A stretch of DNA of 21,763 nucleotides from an uncultured Ignavibacteriota bacterium (GTDB lineage Bacteria > Bacteroidota > Ignavibacteria > Tepidaquicellales > Tepidaquicellaceae): the NCBI GenBank assembly GCA_937915485.1, contig CALGII010000266.1, positions 1 to 21,763 of the forward strand. The letters run 5' to 3'. Shown one piece after another: positions 1 to 7,408 of this stretch (position 1 is its first letter; the number at the start of each line of letters is the position of its first letter). The notes under the pieces are model-generated. The model was not told the DNA's origin. It saw nothing but the letters and a program-made list of their open reading frames with translations, and did no database searches. The translations under genes were made by a program, and so were the position numbers.

Positions 1-197
1 AACATGGGCACGTCCGAACGGTCAATTCTGTATGTCAATTTCCTGTAGTGAAATACCGCGTTAAGCAAAATCGCTGCTATGCCGAATCTCAAAAAAGCCA
101 GACTGAGAGGAGATATCTCCGCCACAGTGAACTTCGCCGCAATCGGTGTGAATGAAGTCGTGAATATCAGGAATAATATTATCGATAGTTTTTTCAA
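1..197 (-). CDS. EamA/DMT-family transporter, N-terminal part (runs off window)
   Basis: The minus strand from 197 to the window edge is open and encodes about 65 residues beginning LKKLSIILFLIFTTSFTPIA. A hydrophobic first helix is followed by the pattern TPIAAKFTVAEISPLSL and a second hydrophobic segment with LRFGIAAILL, which is the usual start of drug/metabolite transporter (EamA) proteins. The likely start is TTG at 197-195, because no ATG is in frame before it. Expected full length for the family is about 290-310 residues with ten membrane helices, so most of the gene lies outside. It begins just downstream of the hairpin at 215-241 and so probably has its own promoter. The substrate cannot be told from sequence. 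Confidence 0.75.
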   Translation of the reverse strand, partial: MKKLSIILFLIFTTSFTPIAAKFTVAEISPLSLAFLRFGIAAILLNAVFHYRKLTYRIDRSDVPM

Positions 198-214
198 AAA
201 ATAATCCTGTATGA

Positions 215-241
215 AATAAGGGGGACAGAATCCCCCTTATT
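215..241 (-). terminator. Strong hairpin terminator
   Basis: A perfect 10-bp inverted repeat (AATAAGGGGG at 215-224, CCCCCTTATT at 232-241) surrounds a 7-nt loop. Read on the minus strand it follows the small basic peptide gene ending at 262, and the 3' arm is followed by TTTCAT, so it would end the fbaB-side transcript. The U tract is short, so efficiency is uncertain. Confidence 0.65.
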
Positions 242-261
242 ATTGCGTGTTTGATATGAAC

Positions 262-363
262 TTATGCTTTTTTCTTGTTCTTAAGCATTTCTTTTTTTAC
301 TGCTTTTACTTTAACTTTTGTTTTCCTGTGCTTTCTTAAAGCGACTTTTTTGGGTTTGTTCAT
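262..363 (-). CDS. Small highly basic peptide (33 aa)
   Basis: ATG at 363-361 opens a 33-codon frame ending TAA at 264-262. The product is extremely rich in Lys and Arg (it starts MNKPKKVALRKHRKTK) and has almost no acidic residues. This is the composition of tiny ribosome- or RNA-associated proteins annotated in Bacteroidota-like genomes (bTHX or AURKAIP1/COX24-like), but I do not recognise a specific family motif. It lies just downstream of the aldolase gene on the same strand and just before a strong terminator, which supports expression as the last gene of that transcript. It is too short for simple gene callers. An alternative is a chance frame in A-rich DNA. Confidence 0.55.
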   Translation of the reverse strand: MNKPKKVALRKHRKTKVKVKAVKKEMLKNKKKA

Positions 364-379
364 TTTTATAGTGTTTGAT

Positions 380-1444
380 TTATGCGATTGTTATTTCTTT
401 GTCAAGATAAACGTCCTGAATCGCGTTAAGGAGCATGACACCGTCCTTCATCGGTTTCTGGAACGCTTTTCTTCCCGAGATGAGCCCCATTCCGCCCGCT
501 CTCTTGTTTACAACTGCCGTCTTCACTGCTTCCTGAAGGTCGGATTCGCCTTTGCCCGTTGAGGCGCCGCCTGAATTGATTAATCCCGCTCTTCCCATGT
601 AACAGTTCGCAACCTGATATCTCGTAAGATCTATCGGATTGTCCGATGAAAGTTTTTCGTAAACGAATTTGTGCGTCTTTCCGAATTTGAGAGCGTTGTA
701 ACCGCCATTGTTTTCCGGAAGTTTCTGCTTGATTATGTCCGCTTCGATTGTCACGCCGAGATGATTCGCCTGTCCTGTCAGGTCCGCGGAAACGTGATAA
801 TCTTTGTCGCCTTTGACGTTGAACGCCGGATTCCTCAGGTAACACCATAATATCGTGACTAGTCCTAATTCGTGAGCGTATTCAAACGCTTCTGAAACTT
901 CCTGAATCTGCCTTGATGATTCGTCTGAACCGAAATAAATCGTAGCCCCGACCGCTACAGCGCCCATATCAAAAGCCTGATCGATGCTAGCGAACATGAT
1001 CTGGTCGTATTTGTTCGGGTATGAAAGAAATTCGTTATGATTTACTTTCAGAATGAAAGGAATCTTGTGTGCGTATTTTCTTGAAACCGTGCCGAGTACC
1101 CCGAGAGTCGACGCTACTGCGTTGCATCCGCCCTCGATTGCAAGTTTGACTATGTTTTCAGGGTCGAAATATATGGGCTCCGGAGCGAATGACGCGCCCG
1201 CTGAATGCTCAATTCCCTGATCGACGGGAAGTATCGACATGTAACCCGAGCCTCCAAGCCTGCCCGTGTTGAATATTAACTGCATGTTCCTGAGCACGTT
1301 CGGCGACCTGTCAGAATCCTTCCAGACTCTGTCAACGAAATCGCTGCCCGGTAGGTGGAGCGCTTCTTTCGGTATGGTTGTGCATTTGTGCGTGAGCAGA
1401 GATTCATTCTCTTTGCCTAACAATTCTTTAATTTTTGCTGACAT
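380..1444 (-). CDS. fbaB: Class I fructose-bisphosphate aldolase (DhnA/FbaB type)
   Basis: 354 residues, the usual length for the archaeal-type class I aldolase that cleaves fructose 1,6-bisphosphate to dihydroxyacetone phosphate and glyceraldehyde 3-phosphate in the cytoplasm. Visible family features are LPVDQGIEH (about 72-80), a beta-strand with LKVNHNEF (132-139), ADIIKQK (235-241) where the family carries its Schiff-base lysine, and phosphate-binding segments INSGGAS (289-295) and GLISGRKAF (320-328). The assignment of the exact catalytic lysine is by analogy. It starts 9 nt after the ygfZ-like gene and is probably cotranscribed with it. Both glycolytic and gluconeogenic roles are possible. 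No oddities were seen. Confidence 0.93.
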   Translation of the reverse strand: MSAKIKELLGKENESLLTHKCTTIPKEALHLPGSDFVDRVWKDSDRSPNVLRNMQLIFNTGRLGGSGYMSILPVDQGIEHSAGASFAPEPIYFDPENIVKLAIEGGCNAVASTLGVLGTVSRKYAHKIPFILKVNHNEFLSYPNKYDQIMFASIDQAFDMGAVAVGATIYFGSDESSRQIQEVSEAFEYAHELGLVTILWCYLRNPAFNVKGDKDYHVSADLTGQANHLGVTIEADIIKQKLPENNGGYNALKFGKTHKFVYEKLSSDNPIDLTRYQVANCYMGRAGLINSGGASTGKGESDLQEAVKTAVVNKRAGGMGLISGRKAFQKPMKDGVMLLNAIQDVYLDKEITIA

Positions 1445-1453
1445 GATAATTAT

Positions 1454-2344
1454 TTATAATTTAGAAAATTTGTTAATGTTTATTCTTTGAATTCCGTTTC
1501 GCTTTGTATAAAATGTTTTTCCGCCTTCCGTATAAACTTTTTTCAGAAAACCCGTACCCTCGCATCCGCTGCCGGTACTAAATACGTATGACACATATCC
1601 GCATTCCTCTTCCTTGTCTTCGGTTGCTGCGTATATTTTGTCTCCCGGCTCGAGTCGGATACTGCTCGAGAATCCGACGATTTCTTTCTGTACCTTATTC
1701 TGCGTGTCGAGTCTCGAAATTACCTCCTGCCCGATGTAACAGCCCTTTGAGAACGATATGAACTCCTGCAATCCGCATTCAAGCGGGTTTATGCTTGCGT
1801 TAAGTTCACGGCTGCTGTATATGAAACGGTTCCTTAAAGCGAAAAGACCGAATTCTTCTTCGGGTGCTTCTTCATTCTCGGTTATAAGCAGTCTCAGGAA
1901 ATCCGATTCCTGATTATTAATAAGAACAAAAGTCTTTTCAAAGCCGTAACTGTCTGTAACAAATATGTTTCCGTCAACTTCTGACACTTTTTCACTCACT
2001 CCGCGTTCGAATAAAAAATTCCTGCTGTCCTTACTATCGTTATAAAATATGAGTGTCTCCTTTACCTGCGTTTCAACTCGAATATCTTCGGTAACGATGT
2101 ATTTATTAAAGAAATCCGTTAAGGGAGTTTCATTTCCCCTGGTGCAAAATATATAAAAAACCCCGTCTTTTGACGCCACGAGCGAAAAATCGACTATTCT
2201 GCCTTTCTCATTCGTGAAAACCGTTCTTATGGAATCGCAGGCGCCGAAACCGCTGAAATCATTCGTGGATGTCCTTTGAAGAAAATCCTGTTTATCGGTA
2301 CCCGTGATTTTTAGAATATGCTGCTTTTCTCTGTAAAACTTCAA
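1454..2344 (-). CDS. ygfZ: YgfZ/GcvT-like folate-binding protein
   Basis: 296 residues. The diagnostic motif KGCYIGQEV lies at about 200-208; in the YgfZ family this cysteine motif is linked to tetrahydrofolate-dependent repair or assembly of iron-sulphur proteins. The N-terminal part (about 1-100) has the GcvT fold pattern including FLQRTSTNDF (21-30) and NEKGRIVDFSLV (45-56). It is shorter than true aminomethyltransferase GcvT (about 360 aa) and carries the YgfZ cysteine, so it is not the glycine-cleavage T protein, even though gcvH lies divergently next to it. ATG at 2344 is followed by basic and polar residues as expected for a cytosolic protein. It is the first gene of the minus-strand pair with the aldolase. 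Confidence 0.88.
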   Translation of the reverse strand: MKFYREKQHILKITGTDKQDFLQRTSTNDFSGFGACDSIRTVFTNEKGRIVDFSLVASKDGVFYIFCTRGNETPLTDFFNKYIVTEDIRVETQVKETLIFYNDSKDSRNFLFERGVSEKVSEVDGNIFVTDSYGFEKTFVLINNQESDFLRLLITENEEAPEEEFGLFALRNRFIYSSRELNASINPLECGLQEFISFSKGCYIGQEVISRLDTQNKVQKEIVGFSSSIRLEPGDKIYAATEDKEEECGYVSYVFSTGSGCEGTGFLKKVYTEGGKTFYTKRNGIQRININKFSKL

Positions 2345-2623
2345 TATAATGCGTCTTCCTGAAATATTGTAACAATAAATTTACCCAAAATTCGTATCAT
2401 TTTAAATGGAAAAGTATAAATAAAAAAATAATTCACGCGAAGTTCACTCCGTTATGCCGGTCAGGTCTTTCAGGGGTATAAGGTTAATGTATCCGGATAC
2501 GCGGGTTTATTGTCCTTTTCATTCCGATTTATCTTCAACATATATCATTATAAATCAATTGAATAAAACTCGTAAAATCATTATATTTATCGTTTTAACA
2601 AATAAATATTAAATAAATATTTT
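2345..2623. promoter_or_regulatory. Divergent intergenic region with a 12-bp palindrome
   Basis: This 279-bp gap separates divergent ygfZ and gcvH, so it must hold both promoters. It is very AT-rich near gcvH. A perfect palindrome GTATCCGGATAC lies at 2489-2500 and could be an operator. I see no clear Shine-Dalgarno before gcvH (ATAAATATTTTATG), and no glycine-riboswitch architecture that I could recognise. Confidence 0.35.
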
Positions 2624-3007
2624 ATGAAAATCCCTGAGAATTTAAAGTTTACTAAAGATCACGAATTTGTGATGGTCGATGGAAATATCGCGACTGTCGG
2701 TATAACTGATTATGCGCAAGGCGAATTAGGGGATATAATATTTGTCGATTTTGCAAAATCCGAGGGTGACGCGGTCGCTTCGGAAGAAACAGTGTGCTCG
2801 ATTGAAGCCGTAAAGACGGTTTCCGAAGTGTTCAGTCCGGTCAGCGGTAAGATTGTCGGTCTCAACAGCGGTATTAACGACAAAGCGTCCGCAGTGAACG
2901 AAGACCCGTACGGCGAAGGCTGGCTTTTCAAGATTGAAATGGCGAATGCGGCCGAACTCGACGCCCTGCTCGACTCGAAGGCGTACACTGAATTGATAGG
3001 GGCGTAG
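2624..3007 (+). CDS. gcvH: Glycine cleavage system H protein
   Basis: 127 residues, the normal length. H protein carries the aminomethyl group on a lipoyl arm between the P, T and L proteins of the glycine cleavage complex, and in many bacteria it also serves as a lipoylation intermediate. The start KIPENLKFTKDHEFVMVDG and the segment TVGITDYAQGELGDIIFVD are classic, and the lipoylated lysine is K64 within CSIEAVKTVSEV. No P, T or L gene is in the window, so the complex is encoded elsewhere or this H protein has a stand-alone role. It opens the long plus-strand housekeeping run. Confidence 0.96.
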   Translation: MKIPENLKFTKDHEFVMVDGNIATVGITDYAQGELGDIIFVDFAKSEGDAVASEETVCSIEAVKTVSEVFSPVSGKIVGLNSGINDKASAVNEDPYGEGWLFKIEMANAAELDALLDSKAYTELIGA

Positions 3008-3044
3008 TTTTTAATCAGGCGGTTTATTAATACGGCTACTTTAG

Positions 3045-3551
3045 ATGAAGATTATAATATCAAATTTAGCTGAAGGTGAGCATTTATACGAATTCAGCGA
3101 GGACGCGGTAACTTTTGAACTCGGTGACTATGTAATAAAAGATAAGGTGGCTGTAAGCGTCAGGCTGAATAAATCGAACAGCCAGGTTTACGCGGATGTG
3201 AATTTCAGATGCAGGTTCGAATTCCCGTGCGACAGATGCCTCGAAAATTTTGAGAAAGACATTAGCGGAAGTTTCATAGTCGTTTTTAAATACTCGAGAG
3301 ACCCCGATGAACTTAAATCGGGCGATGACGAGAATATTTTTTTTATACCGCCCGAAAAGAACTTTATTGATTTGAGCGGAATGGTAAGGGAGAACATACT
3401 CGTGTCGATACCGATGCGGAAGGCTCCGGATGAGAAAGACGGCAGATGCGCTTACTGCGGCAAGACGGAAGAAGAAATTTTAAGGAATACGGAAACAAAG
3501 GAAATAAATCCCGTCTGGGATAAACTATTAAACAAGAAAAATCTAAAATAA
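3045..3551 (+). CDS. yceD: DUF177 / YceD-family protein
   Basis: 168 residues upstream of rpmF, the conserved position of the DUF177 (YceD) family, whose plant and bacterial members are tied to 23S rRNA accumulation. The DUF177 core has FPCDRCLENFE (about 60-70) with the C62/C65 pair; a second CAYCG pair lies at 135/138 with the usual acidic linker between, so a zinc knuckle is plausible. The C-terminus NPVWDKLLNKK is typical: these proteins end with a short conserved helix. The gap to rpmF is 6 nt, so translation is probably coupled in an L32 operon. Confidence 0.88.
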   Translation: MKIIISNLAEGEHLYEFSEDAVTFELGDYVIKDKVAVSVRLNKSNSQVYADVNFRCRFEFPCDRCLENFEKDISGSFIVVFKYSRDPDELKSGDDENIFFIPPEKNFIDLSGMVRENILVSIPMRKAPDEKDGRCAYCGKTEEEILRNTETKEINPVWDKLLNKKNLK

Positions 3552-3557
3552 GATAAA

Positions 3558-3737
3558 ATGCCAAATCCAAAAAGAAGACATTCGAAGACAAGAGGAAGAA
3601 AACGCAGAACGCATTACAAAGCGGTTGCGCCGGCGGTGTCCGCCTGCTCGAATTGCGGTGAAATGAAGCCGAATCATCAGGTTTGCCCGTCCTGCGGTTT
3701 TTATGACGGAAAAAGCGTCATTTTACCGAAGAAATAA
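3558..3737 (+). CDS. rpmF: 50S ribosomal protein L32 (bL32)
   Basis: 59 residues starting MPNPKRRHSKTRGRKRRTHY, the hallmark N-terminus of bL32. Zinc-type cysteines C30/C33 (CSNCG) and C43/C46 (CPSCG) are all present, so this is the Zn-binding C+ form. It sits between DUF177 and plsX, the widely conserved yceD-rpmF-plsX order. The gene is on the plus strand with ATG at 3558. Confidence 0.96.
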   Translation: MPNPKRRHSKTRGRKRRTHYKAVAPAVSACSNCGEMKPNHQVCPSCGFYDGKSVILPKK

Positions 3738-3755
3738 ATCTTTATTTCCAACTTG

Positions 3756-4772
3756 ATGGAAAACAGCAGGATTAGGATTGCGATTGATGCAATGGGCGGG
3801 GATTTTGCTCCGGAGTATCCGGTTCTCGGCGCAATAGACGCGGCGAAAGAAAACCCGGACATCGACGTCATCATCGTGGGTCCCGAAGATAAGATAAAAG
3901 AGGTTCTGGATAAAAATCCCGTCTCTCTTCCGAATCTGAAGATTGTTCACGCCGAAGAGTACGTGACGATGGAAGACGTGCCTGCTGAAGTTTTTAAATC
4001 AAAGCCCCGTTCGTCTCTCAACGTCGCGCTAAGAATGCAGAGGGAAAAAGAAGCCGACGCGCTCGTAAGCGCGGGCAATACGGGTGCCGTTCTTTCACAT
4101 TCGACGCTTAGACTCGGCAGAATTCCCGGAATCGGGAGGGCGACAATCGGCGCTCAACTGCCGACAATGAAAGGTTCGACAATGGTGTTCGACGTCGGTG
4201 CGACGGTTGACTGCAGACCGAACCATCTTGTCGAATACGCGGTAATGGGAAGCATTTTCGTGAGCAATATTTATAAAATCGAAAATCCGACCGTGGGACT
4301 CCTGAGCGTGGGCGAAGAAAAAGTTAAGGGAAGCGCGCTTTCTCTCGCCGCTTACGAACTTCTTGAAAAGGCGCCCATAAATTTTGTCGGCAACATAGAA
4401 GGCGGCGATATTCTGAGAGGCAAGGTTGACGTCGTGATTTGCGACGGGTTTGTCGGAAACATACTTCTGAAACTCGCGGAAAGCGTTCTCGACCTGCTGA
4501 AGTTCAAGTTCAGGGAATACGCTGAACTCGGATTTTTCAAGAAAATCTGGATTGGTATGATGTACGGCACGATGAAGAAGATACTGAAGAAATTCGATTA
4601 TCAGGAACAGGGCGGTACGCCTCTGCTCGGCGTTAACGGAGTATCGATTATCGGTCACGGAAAATCAACCCCGTACGCGATAAAGAAAATGATACTCAGA
4701 GCGGATGAAATCGCGAGATTCGGCATCAATAAGAAAATTGAAATGAAATTAAAAGAAATTAATTTAAAATAA
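3756..4772 (+). CDS. plsX: Phosphate acyltransferase PlsX
   Basis: 338 residues from the ATG at 3756; a TTG one codon earlier is also in frame but is less likely. PlsX converts acyl-ACP to acyl-phosphate for PlsY in phospholipid synthesis and is a peripheral membrane enzyme. The start IRIAIDAMGGDFAPEYPVLG is the family signature, followed by VSAGNTGAV (about 105-113), GATVDCRPNHLVEYAVMG, and the C-terminal segment GGTPLLGVNG with GHGKS. It follows rpmF by 18 nt in the standard arrangement; fabH, often next, is not here. Confidence 0.96.
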   Translation: MENSRIRIAIDAMGGDFAPEYPVLGAIDAAKENPDIDVIIVGPEDKIKEVLDKNPVSLPNLKIVHAEEYVTMEDVPAEVFKSKPRSSLNVALRMQREKEADALVSAGNTGAVLSHSTLRLGRIPGIGRATIGAQLPTMKGSTMVFDVGATVDCRPNHLVEYAVMGSIFVSNIYKIENPTVGLLSVGEEKVKGSALSLAAYELLEKAPINFVGNIEGGDILRGKVDVVICDGFVGNILLKLAESVLDLLKFKFREYAELGFFKKIWIGMMYGTMKKILKKFDYQEQGGTPLLGVNGVSIIGHGKSTPYAIKKMILRADEIARFGINKKIEMKLKEINLK

Positions 4773-4778
4773 CAAAAC

Positions 4779-4985
4779 ATGGCAAAAGTACAATCATTCG
4801 CGGATAAAGCCGCAAAACTCGCTAAGAAGCACGAGAACACGGTAATTTGTCCCGATACGAACAAGGAGACGCGTTTAATCAACGTCAGGCTCATCGAGTC
4901 AGTTAAAACAGAAAAAGGTTCGGTAAAATTTCTCGATAAGAATGTTAGAGTTTACGAATCTACTTTTAAACCTTATAAAGGATAG
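4779..4985 (+). CDS. Conserved small basic protein before rpmB (DUF4295-like position)
   Basis: 68 residues, basic, starting MAKVQSFADKAAKLAKKHEN. It has one cysteine in TVICPDTNKE and a C-terminal stretch with VRLIESVKTEKGSVKFLDKN. The last part resembles in layout the DUF4295 proteins that sit beside rpmB/rpmG in Bacteroidota (a short strand, VKS-type linker, then F/Y-rich strand), but I cannot confirm homology by eye. It lies 6 nt after plsX and 12 nt before rpmB, both on the same strand, so a ribosome-associated role is a reasonable inference. It is not L33, since the four zinc cysteines and family motifs are absent. Confidence 0.7.
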   Translation: MAKVQSFADKAAKLAKKHENTVICPDTNKETRLINVRLIESVKTEKGSVKFLDKNVRVYESTFKPYKG

Positions 4986-4997
4986 GAGACCGGGAAA

Positions 4998-5210
4998 ATG
5001 TCAAAAGTATGCAGCATAACAGGCAAGAAAGGCCTTACGGGAAATAACGTTTCTCACGCGAACAACAGAACGAAGAGAAAACAACTGCCCAATCTTCAGA
5101 AGAAAAGAATCTGGATTGAAGAAGAAAAAAGATACGTTACGATGAAAGTATCGACGGAAGCCATCAAGACCATAGACAAAAAAGGTCTGAAAGCCCTTTT
5201 GAAGAAATAG
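4998..5210 (+). CDS. rpmB: 50S ribosomal protein L28 (bL28)
   Basis: 70 residues starting MSKVCSITGKKGLTGNNVSH, then ANNRTKRKQLPNLQKKRIW, the characteristic bL28 pattern, and ending with the TIDKKGLKALLKK tail. Length is slightly under the E. coli protein (78 aa) but usual for this branch. A GGAG-type ribosome-binding site (GGATAGGAG) precedes the ATG, unlike most genes here. Only one of the four cysteines of zinc-binding L28 forms is present. Confidence 0.95.
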   Translation: MSKVCSITGKKGLTGNNVSHANNRTKRKQLPNLQKKRIWIEEEKRYVTMKVSTEAIKTIDKKGLKALLKK

Positions 5211-5213
5211 GGA

Positions 5214-5942
5214 ATGGCCTCTGTCAGTATTATCATTCCTACGTTCAACGAGGAAAAACTGATAGGGCAGACACTCAGCCAGTTCACTGACGAATTCAAG
5301 GCGAGATATGACGCCGAGATAATCGTCAGCGACGGCGGCAGCAGCGACGGTACAATTTCGCGGCTGAATGGCTCGGTTGACAAAGTTGTAAAGCACGAAA
5401 AAAGTTATAAGCAGAACATCTCTGACGGAAGAAACAGGGGTTTTGAGGTTTCTACGGGCGATGTTCTTATTTTTTTAAATGCCGACACGTTGCTGTACGA
5501 CGCTTTCAGTTTCATGGATACGGTGATACGGCTGATGGGAAACGCGGAATGCTCCGCTTTAGCCTGCAAGGTCAGGGTTTTTCCCGGCGAAGAAAAATTG
5601 TCGGACAAATTGTTTCATTTTTTCTATAACAATTACGTGCGCCTGCTGAATCTCGCGGTTATGGGTATGGGCAGGGGCGAATGCCACATAATAAGAAGGG
5701 ATATGTTTGAAAAGACGCGGGGCTATAATGTGGATTTTAACGCGGGCGAAGATTTCGACCTTTACAAGCGGATAAATAAACTCGGTAAGGTGAAGTACTG
5801 CGGCGACCTGCTCGTTTACGAATCGCCGAGACGGTACAGGAAATACGGATATACGAAGGTGTTTTATGACTGGGCGAAGAATTCAATCTGGATAACATTT
5901 TTTAAAAAATCCTTGTCAAAAGAGTGGGAAGCGGTGAGATAA
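5214..5942 (+). CDS. Family 2 glycosyltransferase
   Basis: 242 residues with a GT-A fold: nucleotide-binding start VSIIIPTFNEE (4-14), VSDGGSSDGT (38-47), the metal-binding DxD-like NADT (89-92), and the catalytic-region NAGEDFDLYKRI (176-187). A basic C-terminus with WITFFKKS may associate with the membrane. The sugar donor and acceptor cannot be read from sequence; compact single-domain GT2 proteins of this type often act on polyprenyl or surface-glycan carriers. It begins 3 nt after rpmB and its last codons overlap the start of tgt by 19 nt, so it is part of the operon. Confidence 0.85.
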   Translation: MASVSIIIPTFNEEKLIGQTLSQFTDEFKARYDAEIIVSDGGSSDGTISRLNGSVDKVVKHEKSYKQNISDGRNRGFEVSTGDVLIFLNADTLLYDAFSFMDTVIRLMGNAECSALACKVRVFPGEEKLSDKLFHFFYNNYVRLLNLAVMGMGRGECHIIRRDMFEKTRGYNVDFNAGEDFDLYKRINKLGKVKYCGDLLVYESPRRYRKYGYTKVFYDWAKNSIWITFFKKSLSKEWEAVR

Positions 5943-7069
5943 AATTTTTTAAAGTTCTTTCACAAAGCAGCGAATCAAAAGCGCGGACAGGCTTGATTTC
6001 GACGGCGCATTCGGTAATCGAAACGCCCGTCTTCATGCCGGTCGGAACGCTCGGCACGGTTAAGGCGGTGAATAACGCCGAACTCGAAAATCTCGGCGCG
6101 GGGATTATTCTCGGAAACACATACCACCTCTACCTGCGTCCGGGGAACGACATTATGAGGAAAGCAGGCGGTCTTCACGCTTTCATGAACTGGAAAAAAA
6201 GTTTGCTCACGGACAGCGGAGGCTTTCAGGTTTTCAGCCTTTCTTCACTGAAGAAAGTTACGGATGACGGCGTCAGGTTCAACTCTCACGTTGACGGGTC
6301 GAAGCACATATTTACTCCCGAAAGCGTAGTCGAAACACAGAGAATTATAGGTTCGGATATTATGATGCCTCTCGACGAGTGCATCGCTTATCCCGCGGCG
6401 AAGAAACAGGCGGAGAAGGCTCTCGGCAGGACCATCGACTGGGAAAAAAGATGCCTGAAACATTTCGACGGCTCTGAGCCGCTTTACGGATTCAATCAGA
6501 ATCTGTTCTGCATTGTTCAGGGAAGCACGTACAGGGACCTAAGGTCGAGATGCATAGAAGAACTCTGCGGACTGCCGTTTAGCGGATGCGCTATAGGCGG
6601 ACTCGCGGTGGGCGAGGAAAACGAGTTGATGTACGAGGTTACGGATTACTGCACGGATTTATTGCCCGCTGAAAAGCCGAGGTATCTGATGGGTGTCGGA
6701 ACTCCCGTTGACATTCTCGAATCCGTCGAAAGGGGAATCGACATGTTTGACTGCGTGATGCCGACAAGGAACGCGAGGCACGGAAGGATTTTCACGACGT
6801 ACGGCGAAATAAACATCAGGAACGCGAAGTACGCCGAAGATTTCGGAATTATAGACGATAAATGCCTTACTTATACGTCGCTTAATTTCTCTTTCGCTTA
6901 CCTGAGGCATTTGTTCATTACTAAAGAAATACTCGGAGCGCAGTTGGCTTCGATACACAATATAGGCTTCTATCTGAAACTGATGAATGACATAAGGGAA
7001 GCCGTAAGGGAAGACAGATTCAAGGAATTTAAAAAAACATTTTTATCAAATTATAATTTAAAAAAATAG
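5924..7069 (+). CDS. tgt: tRNA-guanine transglycosylase
   Basis: 381 residues, the usual size. Tgt swaps guanine-34 for preQ1 in tRNAs for Asp, Asn, His and Tyr. The substrate pocket TDSGGFQVFSL (96-106), GGLAVGE (225-231) and the nucleophile region GIDMFDCVMPTRNARHG (271-287, nucleophile D276) are intact. The C-terminal zinc site is not canonical: family members have CxCxxC then a histidine, whereas here the aligned residues are C314, T316 and S319, with H345 kept. The start is taken as GTG at 5924 because no ATG is in frame before the conserved region; this overlaps the glycosyltransferase stop. The gene is followed 1 nt later by yajC, a common tgt-yajC neighbour. Confidence 0.92.
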   Translation: MGSGEIKFFKVLSQSSESKARTGLISTAHSVIETPVFMPVGTLGTVKAVNNAELENLGAGIILGNTYHLYLRPGNDIMRKAGGLHAFMNWKKSLLTDSGGFQVFSLSSLKKVTDDGVRFNSHVDGSKHIFTPESVVETQRIIGSDIMMPLDECIAYPAAKKQAEKALGRTIDWEKRCLKHFDGSEPLYGFNQNLFCIVQGSTYRDLRSRCIEELCGLPFSGCAIGGLAVGEENELMYEVTDYCTDLLPAEKPRYLMGVGTPVDILESVERGIDMFDCVMPTRNARHGRIFTTYGEINIRNAKYAEDFGIIDDKCLTYTSLNFSFAYLRHLFITKEILGAQLASIHNIGFYLKLMNDIREAVREDRFKEFKKTFLSNYNLKK

Positions 7070-7070
7070 T

Positions 7071-7394
7071 ATGGAATTACTCGGAATATTAATGCAGGGA
7101 CAACCCGGAGGAATGGAATCATTGTTATCAACGATAGTGCCTTTCCTTCTAATAATAGTCGTGTTTTACTTTCTTATATTAAGGCCGCAGCAGAAGAGGC
7201 AGAAAGAAAGAACTAAACTTCTCGAAGGCGTTAAGAAGGGCGATAAAGTAATAACCGCTGGCGGCATTCACGGCGTAGTAGAAGGCGTTGAAGACAAGAC
7301 CGCGCTTATTAAAATCGCGGACAACGTAAAAGTGAAAATCGAAAAAACGGGCATCTCGACGATAGTCGGACTGATGGAACCCGAGAAAAAATAA
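7071..7394 (+). CDS. yajC: Preprotein translocase accessory subunit YajC
   Basis: 107 residues. A single membrane helix (about residues 20-39, IVPFLLIIVVFYFLILRPQQ) is followed by the family signature RPQQKRQKER, then the small beta domain with GDKVITAGGIHGVV. YajC associates with SecDF-YidC at the inner membrane. The gene starts 1 nt after the tgt stop, the conserved order. secD/secF do not follow; ribBA does. Confidence 0.95.
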   Translation: MELLGILMQGQPGGMESLLSTIVPFLLIIVVFYFLILRPQQKRQKERTKLLEGVKKGDKVITAGGIHGVVEGVEDKTALIKIADNVKVKIEKTGISTIVGLMEPEKK

Positions 7395-7408
7395 TAATAT
7401 TCAGAAGA

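Noticed and set aside
426..848. 140-residue minus-strand open frame inside fbaB
   Set aside because: It lies out of frame inside the aldolase gene, and the peptide is Arg/Gly/Ser-rich frame-shift text.
2345..2623. Glycine riboswitch upstream of gcvH
   Set aside because: The conserved tandem aptamer pattern was not recognisable, and the region is mostly AT-rich with one short palindrome.
4095..4658. 187-residue minus-strand open frame
   Set aside because: It lies fully inside plsX, which has strong family motifs; it is an antisense shadow.
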